Of a stretch of 64,000 nucleotides of DNA, positions 1-8,900 are shown in pieces; within the stretch, counting starts at the first letter, position 1; each line of letters starts with the position of its first letter. The stretch covers positions 12,100,001 to 12,164,000 of the forward strand of contig NC_053043.1 of the NCBI RefSeq assembly GCF_003473485.1, written 5' to 3'. Under the pieces are notes generated by a model. It did not search any database. It saw only the letters and a list, made by a program, of their open reading frames with translations, and was not told the origin of the DNA. The translations under genes and the position numbers were made by a program. The DNA comes from Medicago truncatula. Taxonomy: Eukaryota > Streptophyta > Magnoliopsida > Fabales > Fabaceae.

Positions 1-618
1 AAATATTTTATGAGGCTAATTTCGTTCGTCAAATTTTTTAATCAAATTTGGTTCATTAAATTAAATACAAAGCAAACAACCGGAAGGAAAGTGGTTGAAT
101 TCATGGAGAAAAAAATAATGGAACTTTTTTTTTTTGGGTATACAACAAAAGGGAAGGAGAATTGATGGAGGACATTAAAGAAAAATAATGAGTTGTAACA
201 ACCAAAATACAAAATTAAAGTAAAATTGATTCTAATTAACTCAAAAATTTGGAATTATAGCTTCAACTAAAATTGCTTATAGAGATTAAAATTAATTTTG
301 AAAAGTTGAACCAAACATGTTGAAAAAGACTACTAGAATATGGTGTAGAAGCCGAACCAAACAGTCCTTTCCATGAGAGCATCTCCAATGGGGTTCCTTA
401 CTTAACAAGAATCATTCCTTGTTAAGCACCCTCCATTGGAGGAAGAAAAAAAGAGTACCTATCAAGTAACATATAACTATATAAGGACCTTCTCTCTCCC
501 GAGCAACTAACGGGTCTCACGTTTAAAAGAAATAATAAATATGTACAATATTTTATGAGGTAATTTATAATTTAATAAATAAATTACTTTAGTATAATGA
601 TGTAAAGTTAGTGAGACC
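1..618. other. AT-rich intergenic DNA, no gene seen
   Basis: No coding region is recognisable. A stretch near 180-370 resembles decayed MITE sequence. A roughly 30-bp segment (tggtgtagaagccgaac) near 335-365 recurs near 2000-2030, on the other side of the nested transposons, so it may be an older repeat that they split. Confidence 0.5.
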
Positions 619-1949
619 TAGGGGTGGGAATAGGTCGGGCCAAGCCGGACTTTGCTTAAATAGGTCAGGTTTGGTTAAAAAAATTAAAGCTTAAACCTGG
701 CCTATTAGCCTGTCAAAAGCTTTTATTGTAAGTCTTTTTCAAAGCCCGACCTAACCTATTAGTCTGTTTAAAAGCCTAATTTATACTAACAATTTTAAAT
801 ATAATTTGACATATTAATAAAAGTGCAAATAAACGTATATTTTTTAAGAGGTTAATAGGTTTATAAAATTTTGTACAACATGTACATCCAATAAAATTTT
901 GTAAAACATGTTAATAAAATTTTCTATAAGCCTTAACATGACCTAATTAAATTAAGGGTTTGTCTAACATGTGCAATATTGCACATGTTAAGGTAACTAA
1001 AAGTAGTAACTTTTTATTGAAAACCAACAATTATTGATTAAAAGCTACATATTTAATATAAAAAACACAAGTTCCAAGTTAAAATTACTACTTTAAACTT
1101 CTTAATATGTGCAAATTTGCACATGATAGAAAAACCCTTAAATTAATAATCTTTTTAAAAAGCTTAAGTCTAGTCTATTTAATAAATGAGCTAAGCCGAG
1201 CCGGACTTTAAATAGGTCGGGCTACAGGCCTCTAACGTAGAGCAGTCAAAACGGGCGGCCCATTTAGGGCCGGCCTTAACGGGCTTCGGACTTTATCGGG
1301 CCGAGCCAAAAAACCCGGTTGAAAAACAGGCTTGAAATATGCTTATACTACCCGAGTCCGGTCCTACACGGGCCGCGGGCTTAACGGGCCGGCCCGTAGT
1401 AAAAATTATATATATTTTTTTTAAAAAAAGTACTATAAACTACTCCTATAATTTTTTTTAATAAATAATATTTTTAATATGTTTAAATAATGCCTAGAAC
1501 AAAAATAAATTGTAAACATTTTCGTACAAACGTCGTAAACTAAAACGGTAAGGAAAGCAATTTTAAATAAATTAGATATGTTATGGTTATAGATATTTAT
1601 ATATTCGATCTTTAAAATTATAAATAACGGAATGAGTAAATATAATTTTATATTACATGTATATTTGTGTTAATTCATTGAATTTTCACTTTTATTTATT
1701 ACTTTGATAATCAATTAAGTAAAGAATTATTTGAAAAATATATATAATTTATAGGATTTTTTTTGTTATGCGGGCTAGCCCTAACGGGTAGCGGGCTTTT
1801 TAGGGTCGGGCTAAAAAGCCCTTTTAAAATTTGGGCTCAATATTTAAGGCTCAAGCCTTATATTTAATCGGGCTAAATGGGTCGGTCCATTCGCCCGACC
1901 CGTTTTGACAGCTATACTCTGACGGACAACCTGGTCTATTCCCACCTCA
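619..1949. mobile_element. hAT-like non-autonomous element (outer)
   Basis: The terminal inverted repeats are TAGGGGTGGGAATAG on the left and CTATTCCCACCTCA on the right. They match the ends of two other elements in this window (17746-18272 and 52807-53514), which have perfect 8-bp duplications. Here the flanks share only gagacc(t), so the target duplication is decayed. Subterminal DNA is rich in aggtcgggc/gcccgac motifs. No transposase is encoded. It is interrupted by another hAT-like element at 1238-1916. Confidence 0.7.
1238..1916. mobile_element. hAT-like non-autonomous element nested in the outer one
   Basis: The termini are TAGAGCAGTCAAAACGGGC and, at the other end, the complement of TATAGCTGTCAAAACGGG. 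The flanks are ctctaacg (1230-1237) and ctctgacg (1917-1924), an 8-bp target duplication with one mismatch, as expected for hAT. The interior is AT-rich and non-coding with GGGCC-rich subterminal arrays. Confidence 0.8.
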
Positions 1950-2045
1950 AGAGACCTATTTAAGCACTTTTCACTTTTGAGTCACTAGAATTGCTTTTGA
2001 TGGTGTAGAAGCCGAACTAAACAATCCTCTATATAAGTTACCTTA

Positions 2046-2187
2046 TACTACCTCCGTCTTTAAATATAAGCAAAATTGACTTTTTAGATTCATTCATTTA
2101 ATGATGTACTGTATGTGGACCACATACATCATCAAATGAATGAATCTAAAAAGTCAATTTTGCTTACATTTAAAAACGTAGGGAGTA
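2046..2187. mobile_element. Stowaway-type (Tc1/mariner) MITE
   Basis: This is an almost perfect hairpin of about 138 bp beginning ctacctccgtctttaaat and ending with its complement (acgtagggag). It is flanked by TA on both sides, the Tc1/mariner target. It ends about 200 bp before the F-box start codon, so it sits in the promoter or 5' leader of that gene. Confidence 0.85.
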
Positions 2188-2388
2188 CTTCATAAACCTT
2201 CATCCAAATTTGTCGTTGTCGAGGCTCTCTCTTCATTCCCTTTCAAAAACCCTAAAAACACAAGAAATTAAGAAGAAAACAGTTTTAGAAGTGGTTCGTT
2301 CCACTCACATTCTTAACAAATGCAAAAATCAATTATCAATTCTTCTTCTTCCTGAAACACCCTAAACCCTACAATCATCTTCTTACCA

Positions 2389-3609
2389 ATGTCGGATTAT
2401 CTTCTTCCGTCAGACATACTCGCCGAAATCTTCTCCCGCTTACCAGTAAAATCACTTCTTCGATTCCGCTCAACTTCAAAATCACTTAAATCCATAATCG
2501 ATTCTCACAACTTCACCAATCTTCAACTCAAAAACTCATCCCTCAATTTCAACCTCATCCTCCGTCACGACACCCATCTCTACCAACTCCATTTCCCTAC
2601 CCTAACCACCGTCATCCCACTCAACCATCCTTTCACGCATCGTAACAGCAAAAGCATCCCCCTATTCCTTCTCGGTTCATGTAACGGCCTCCTCTGCATT
2701 TCCTCCAACAACGAAATCGCTTTCTGGAACCCTTACATCCGTAAACATCGGATTATCCCTCATCTCCCTATTCCTCAATCTGACAGCAATTTGCAATTTG
2801 CCTTTTGCGTTTACGGCTTCGGTTTTGATCCTTTGTCCTCTGATTATAAACTTGTCAGAATCTCTTGGTTTGTTGATCTACACAACCGTACTTTTGATTC
2901 ATATGTCAGACTCTATACCTCAAAAACGAACTCGTGGAAAGTACTTCCTAGTATAGACTATGCTCTTTCCTATGACAATACAATGGGAGTTTTTGTTGAG
3001 AATTCTAATTCTCTTCATTGGATAATGACAAGGAAATTTGATAACTTTCAACCTTTGTTAATTGTCGCATTTAACCTCACACTCGATATTTTCAATGAGG
3101 TTCCTCTTCCTACTAAAATAGGAGGTAAAAAGGTTAATAGGAGTATAAGTTTTCAAATTGCTGTTGCTGATTTGGGAGGGTGTCTTTGTTTGATTATGAA
3201 TTATCGAAATCAAATTACTAAGATAGGTGTTTGGGTGATGAAAGAATATGGATGTAGAGATAGTTGGTGTAAACTTTTTACTTTGATGGAATCGTGTTTC
3301 GTTTTACCTTTTAGATTTTTGAGCCCTTTAGGTTATTCGAGTGATGGAAAAAAGGTTTTGTTGGATGTAAATCATAATATGCTGGTTTGGTATGATTTGA
3401 AGAGTCAGCAAGTTAGTTATGTTGAAGGAATTCCTAATTTCGATGAAGCCATGATTTGTGTTGGAAGTCTTGTACCACCTTCCTTACCTGCTGATGATAA
3501 TCATACGAAGGAGAATCGTACAAGAAAGAGCAAGAGAAGGTACTTCTTATTGATTATGTATAAGTTAACATCCAATTCAATGGACCCATCATATGATATA
3601 TGTAGTTAA
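2389..3609 (+). CDS. F-box protein with F-box-associated interaction domain
   Basis: This single uninterrupted reading frame encodes 406 aa. Residues about 4-46 form an F-box (LLPSDILAEIFSRLPVKSLL, then an RFRSTSKSLKSII-type second half), which in this family binds SKP1 in SCF ubiquitin ligases. Residues about 93-320 resemble the F-box-associated domain of the large plant family, with the typical GSCNGLLCI and a following FWNPYIRKH strand. The substrate cannot be inferred. The lysine/arginine-rich tail after about residue 370 (NRTRKSKRR) departs from the domain. The start is the first ATG after a CT-rich leader, with an F-box immediately behind it. A Stowaway MITE lies upstream and a minisatellite downstream. 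Length and integrity suggest a functional gene. Confidence 0.9.
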   Translation: MSDYLLPSDILAEIFSRLPVKSLLRFRSTSKSLKSIIDSHNFTNLQLKNSSLNFNLILRHDTHLYQLHFPTLTTVIPLNHPFTHRNSKSIPLFLLGSCNGLLCISSNNEIAFWNPYIRKHRIIPHLPIPQSDSNLQFAFCVYGFGFDPLSSDYKLVRISWFVDLHNRTFDSYVRLYTSKTNSWKVLPSIDYALSYDNTMGVFVENSNSLHWIMTRKFDNFQPLLIVAFNLTLDIFNEVPLPTKIGGKKVNRSISFQIAVADLGGCLCLIMNYRNQITKIGVWVMKEYGCRDSWCKLFTLMESCFVLPFRFLSPLGYSSDGKKVLLDVNHNMLVWYDLKSQQVSYVEGIPNFDEAMICVGSLVPPSLPADDNHTKENRTRKSKRRYFLLIMYKLTSNSMDPSYDICS

Positions 3610-3697
3610 ACTCTATGTTAATGTATTGGAATTCTTATTATAGGACAAGGATTCTCTAATTACTTTGAAGTCTCTACCTTTGTTTATGTATATGTAT

Positions 3698-3928
3698 TTG
3701 ACAATGTGTGTATGCTTGATTTCAATGTATTTCACAATGTGTGTATGCTTGATTTCAATGTATTTCACAATGTGTGTATGCTTGATTTCAATGTATCTGA
3801 CAATGTGTGTATGCTTGATTTCAATGTATCTGACAATGTGTGTATGCTTGGTTTCTATGTATCTGACAATGTGTGTATGCTTGATTTCAATGTATCTAAC
3901 AATGTGTGTATACTGGATTTCAATGTTG
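3698..3928. repeat. 33-bp minisatellite, seven units
   Basis: Seven head-to-tail 33-bp units share the core acaatgtgtgtatgcttga and a tttcaatgtat end; the variants are ttg/ttc/ctg/cta at the unit start. It begins 89 bp after the F-box stop, so it probably lies in the 3' UTR. Because 33 is a multiple of three, two + frames stay open through it, giving repeat peptides that I regard as incidental. Confidence 0.95.
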
Positions 3929-5089
3929 AGACTATTCCACCCTGTTGTGGTATCTGTGTATTTAAGGATAAGAATATTGTTGTGTAGAAATTTACCTGCA
4001 ATGAATTACTCCAAATCTATGTATAATTCCTTTCAAAATATTTATATTATTTATCACTATTCATTTGTGATATTGTTGAGCTTACTTCTATGAGATGCAT
4101 GTACTTTTTTTTACAGGGATGACTTCTTGTCCAAAGGATTTAAATTGACATTGTAAGGGAGTGAAGGAAGAATCGTTGATGTGTAGCTGAAGCAAGTTGT
4201 TTCTAGTGATGGAATTAGTCATGTTGGTTTGCGGTATGCGTTAAATTGATTAGGAATGGTGTGAGATCACACTTCTCCCTCTCGGATACCAGATGTACAT
4301 GACTTCTATCTTTTCCTTTTCATTGGTGTATCACCTGGTCTATAATTGTTAGGTTCCTGCTATAAGCAATACAAAAAGATGGCATATATGTTTGTTTAGG
4401 TGTAAGAAAGTGTTGAAAATGGCTTATATGTCGTTATGGTGATAAAAATTGTTGAAATTTTTGGTTGTCTATGTGACATTTAGTTTCTTTCATTGGATAA
4501 CCTTTCTTATTTTGAATCCTCTTTTTATGGTTAAGGAACTTTATGATGACATTCTTTTCAAATACAGATCCTTTCATATGCTTGTTGCATCATTCCTATC
4601 TCAGACCACGATTGCTATTCTTTCTTATATAAATTTAAGTGCAAAATTTAGTTCAATAATTTTTTTGTTGTTGTTGTTGACAAGTCAAATTTACCTGCAA
4701 TCTGTCACAAACCACCCCTCTGTATCATACTACAATAATATTTTGAGGGACTAACTTGGTTTGGTGGAAAAAATCTTTTGAAGGGATTACTCGAATATTT
4801 GGAGGACCAAATAAATGTTCACTCTAAAATGTATTTGGCATACAAGGAGACAAGTATTTGGAGGCTCCACCGTTTATATCTATAAACAACTAGCCCTGAT
4901 AGATCGATCTACCCATAAAAATGTGACTTATTGGCAGATGATTTTTTAATAAGGTTAGATTGGTGATTGATAGAAACACTGATGGATTAAGCTTCAAACC
5001 TGCATCCTTTCCTTTTTAGTCTTTAACATATAGTCACCTTTTCTTCATCAAATGCACATAACATGCTTGTCATCATTTCTAAATACATC
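3929..5089. other. Region 3' of the F-box gene, no gene seen
   Basis: This holds probable 3' UTR and intergenic sequence. Short open frames (for example 4449-4754, hydrophobic and AT-driven) have no recognisable domain. A (ttg)n run lies near 4667-4680. Confidence 0.4.
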
Positions 5090-5580
5090 TGTTAATTTGG
5101 TGAATACTCATTTTTTTTATTTTTGTGAATAATGATTACTTATTGTTAACATTATCATCTTTGCAAATTAATAATTTTTTGTGATCTTAAATCAATTAGG
5201 TAAATTTGTACATTAATGCTGCACAATAAAGGAATCAACTGCCTTACGGGGTGCGAAATTATACGCTAATGTTGTTTCAATGATAATCATAGTAAGATAA
5301 CTTCAAAATCTTTTCTCCATTGTTCTGTACTTGCAACCAACAATCAACCCAATTTGTTTATATGCAAAAGCAACAACATTCTGCATAAATTTACCAGTAC
5401 AGATTGAAGTCAAGAACTAACTAGTTAGGTTTCCAAGAAATAAACCATGCATAGAAAATATTTTGAAAAATACAAAGTGAAAAACACAACTGTGATGATA
5501 AATAGCATTGCTGTACAAAATAAGATTAGGAATGATATCAATACAAAAAAAATAAATAAGGATAGCTCTTCGTAGCTGAA
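5090..5580 (-). repeat. Duplicated piece of the TOPRIM gene (intron-exon-intron)
   Basis: This stretch aligns by eye with 7930-8835 inside the TOPRIM gene, in the same orientation, with many substitutions. It lacks both SINEs present in the other copy. The equivalent sites (about 5190-5200 and 5201-5217) are uninterrupted, so the duplication is older than the SINE insertions. Confidence 0.8.
5300..5380 (-). pseudogene. Relic duplicate of TOPRIM-gene exon 7
   Basis: Read on the minus strand after a tgcag acceptor, this stretch gives NVVAFAYKQIGLIVGCKYR and then TMEKRF. This matches the true exon at 8571-8651 almost residue for residue, but a TGA replaces the tryptophan codon after KRF and the donor is lost. 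It lies 3' of the gene's stop codon, so it is a dead partial duplicate. Confidence 0.8.
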
Positions 5581-5744
5581 ACTTCAGGAGAATGGTCACC
5601 GCCTACAAAGAGTTTTTTTTTATAAAGATGAATGGTGATGCAGGCTGTTTCTCTAATGGTAATACAGGATGGGAATTCTGGGTCTGTTATATTCACTGAA
5701 AAATAATGTGAGGATATTGCAGTCTCCTCCTTAGTAGCTGAAAC

Positions 5745-5925
5745 CATGGGACTGCGGTGGTGCTTGTTGCGGGCAGAACATCAACTCAAAAATCTAATCA
5801 TAGAGATGGATGCTGAAACAATAGTAAGGTGTGTACGTGGTGCTGCAAAACTTGCTGCAATTGATGAATTAATCATAGATTGCATAGAAGTTCTTGCAAG
5901 AGATTGTAATATCCTCACATTATAG
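5745..5925 (+). pseudogene. RNase H-like domain fragment (retroelement-derived)
   Basis: A + strand translation gives LRAEHQLKNLIIEMDAETIV, then a stretch ending AKLAAIDELIIDCIEVLARD. This fits the middle of the plant RNase H-like (RVT_3) domain: the alanine-glutamate helix followed by the LI-E-D strand. There is no start and no N-terminal catalytic aspartate segment, so it is a remnant. It ends 10 bp from the stop codon of the TOPRIM gene on the other strand. Confidence 0.65.
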
Positions 5926-5934
5926 TGGAATTAC

Positions 5935-8900
5935 CTAGTGTGCACTAGTATATGGCTCTGCATTTTCGACTATTCTCTTCAAAGCATCAGCTCCCATGTA
6001 TTTGAGAACCTAGGCACATAAACCACAAATACGTATATATACATGATTTTTTTTTTTTGAAGGAACGTATACATGAACTTAACACTCCAAAACGAAAAAT
6101 ACACCCTCAAAAAAAAAAAACGAAAAATACAAACATTGAATATCATTAACTGCGCCATGAACAGTTCATTTTCTAAGAAGGTCCAAAGTAGGGGTGGTAA
6201 GACGGGTTGAACTCGATGGGTCAACCTAATTAACATGTTACTTTAGGCGGAGGCTGCCCCGCTAAACCTGCTGAAAAACAGGGCAGTGACTGGACAGGTT
6301 GACCCATTAGCTGACTTTCTTGCTATAGCCCAATAAACTTTGATTTTTATTGCTTGAGTAATAATTGTTGCACTACATTAAATTTTAGCACACTAAATTT
6401 GAAATTTAGTTTTATTGTTTTGACGGGCTAGCTCACCTAAAAACTAATGTTTCATTTGTTTTTAACTCTTTTGTTATTGAAGGGTCAACTCCTCGCCAAA
6501 CCATCAAGGGGCAGGCAGGAAGTTTCAACACACCTACCTAAGCTGTCCCGTCCCGCCAATCTTTATACAAGTTGATAGCAGGCCGAGCCAAAATGGGCGG
6601 ATTGACCTGTTTTTCTACCCTTACTCCAAAAGCCATTAGCTACAAAAAAGAATAAAATATGACAAGACATAAAATCTTGAGGCATACCTCATTTGCATCT
6701 TTGAAGAAGCTGAATTCATCTTTCTTTGGCCAGCGTACTTGCCAACACCTGACATTAACAAAAAAAGAAAGAATGTAAGTAAAAAAAATACAAAGTACAT
6801 TATGCAATTTATAAGTACACCGAAAGTGAGCATTTAATCCACAAGCCTCAAGTCCAATGAACCAAAACTGAAAGCATAACCAATCCTTAGTTGGATATCG
6901 ACATCTTTGCTCTACATAGCCAGATAGTTCAAGAGAATGCAATGCAGCCATGCAATTTAAACCAGGTGCATTAAATAGGTATTAAACAGAAGCTATGCAT
7001 GCAACATACTACGCGCACATCAAAGTCTCAAGTACTATACTTATATTCAGTACTTCCTTCCTATAAACAAGAAAAATTAATGAGAATTATAACCTTTCTC
7101 GCCCAAGGCGCCGTGCCAGCTCTTCAGCTAAAGCTTGACCTGGTGGATCACTATCAGTTGCTAGGATAATGCGACCTACCTAAAAGAATAGGAGATAGGA
7201 CACCGGATTACTTAGCTGTCCCTTTGGCTCTAGAAATATCTAATTGAAAGGGAAGGCACCGAATACATGTACCTTATCCAAGTACGCTTTACAGTTCCAC
7301 AGGTATTGAAATGCTGTGTCCTGACTTCACAAAGACAAGCATGCACAAATTAATAGATTAAAGAGATAAATCAATTGGTTGAAACAGTAGTATCGCTGAT
7401 GTTTACTAAGGCAGACATCACACTAAATATTTACTCAGCGTCAAAAGCAAAGTGAATCAAACTCTAATAATAACAACAAATTAAACCTTTTCTATCGGTG
7501 GCAAATCTTTTGATGAAACCTTTCCAGGTGCACCAACTGGAACGCTGACACAATTTTGATATCCAGCCTCTTCAAGAGAAAGCTTATCAATTTCCCCCTC
7601 AACCTATTGTCATTATAAGACTGTAAAAATATCTTCAATTCTCTTTTTGAAGTTTTCATTTGGATATTTCCAACAAAAGAAGACGGAAGGAAAAATAGGT
7701 TAAGGGAATTTACAATGATGATTTCAGTTGCATGAATAATGTCGTCAAGTCCATAAAATACCTTCTTTGTGCCTTTTCCCTGGAAACCAAGTTTAGTATT
7801 TGAATGAACATCAGTTTATTAAGTATCAACTTTATTTAATATGAAAATGTGTATGCTAAACCCTTTAACTGGTCCTGCAAATATTAGGGTGTAACCATAT
7901 TGGTCCTCCAAAGATTTTATATTCTGTTTCTAACATATTGTCAACATTTCGTAATACATCTTTTAATGAATACCCATTGTAATCTTATATTTTAAAATTA
8001 ATCATCTTTTGTGATCTTGAATCAATTTTTTGTGTGTTAACCCTCCAGTTCCTAGGGGAAGGGGGCTCTAGTAATCTGGAGTTCGGTCATGAGGTAAGTA
8101 CAGCCTGACCAAGAATTGTTCCACCCAGGAATCGAACTCGGGTCCTCCCGAACAATTCGTCCTTTGGAGGAGCTCATTAATAACTTGAGCCCAATCAATT
8201 ATATATGTTGATTAGGTAAATTTGTATATTAATAAAAAGGGCAACCCGGTGGCCGGTGCATTAAAGCTTCCAAATACGCAGGGTCCGGGAGGGGGTCCCA
8301 CCATTTGGTGTATTGTACGCAGCCTTACCCTGTTTTTACACAAGAGGCTGTTTCCAGGACTTGAACCCGTGACCTTTCAGTCACATGACAACAACTTTAC
8401 CAGTTGCGCCAAGGTTACCCCTCTAAATTTGTATTTTAATGCTACACAATAAAGGAACCAGCTGCCTAATTGAGTAAGAAATTATACACTGATATTGTTT
8501 CAATTACAATCATATACTAAGAGATAACTCAACTTTAATATGCCAACATGGTTCAAACTAGAAACATTACCAGCCAAAATCTTTTCTCCATTGTTCTGTA
8601 CTTGCAACCAACGATCAACCCATTTTGTGTATAAGTAAAAGCAATAACATTCTGCATAAATTTAGCAATACAATTCAAGAGCTAACTAGTTATGTGTCCA
8701 AGAATTAAACCATGCACACAAAATTCACAAAATTACCAAGTGAGAAACACAACCATAGTGATGAATAGCATTGGCGTACAAGATATGATTAGGAATGACA
8801 TCATTAGAGGAAGAAAAAAAGCAAGCATAGCTCTCATTAAGAGAGATTTTCAGTTAACTAGTCTATCTTTAGAAATGATTCATGACAACACATTATGGCA

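Larger units (their letters stand above)
7930..8835 (-). repeat. Source copy of the intra-gene duplication
   Basis: This contains exon 7 of the TOPRIM gene (8571-8651) and flanking intron. It is paralogous to 5090-5580 and longer mainly because two SINEs (8028-8192 and 8234-8423) inserted here after the duplication. Confidence 0.8.

Noticed and set aside
3698-3928. CRISPR-like array
   Set aside because: Units are directly adjacent 33-mers without unique spacers, and the genome is eukaryotic; it is a minisatellite.
3665-4093. 142- and 93-codon frames over the minisatellite as real proteins
   Set aside because: Both stay open only because the repeat unit is 33 bp; no domain, and they lie 3' of the F-box stop.
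4449-4754. 101-codon hydrophobic frame as a membrane protein gene
   Set aside because: AT-rich, no homology I recognise, no flanking gene signals.
8028-8423. tRNA genes suggested by B-box sequences
   Set aside because: No cloverleaf could be drawn; the sequences are SINE heads with target duplications and an empty sister site.
8222-8452. 76-codon open frame
   Set aside because: It runs across the Au SINE in the antisense direction and is explained by it.
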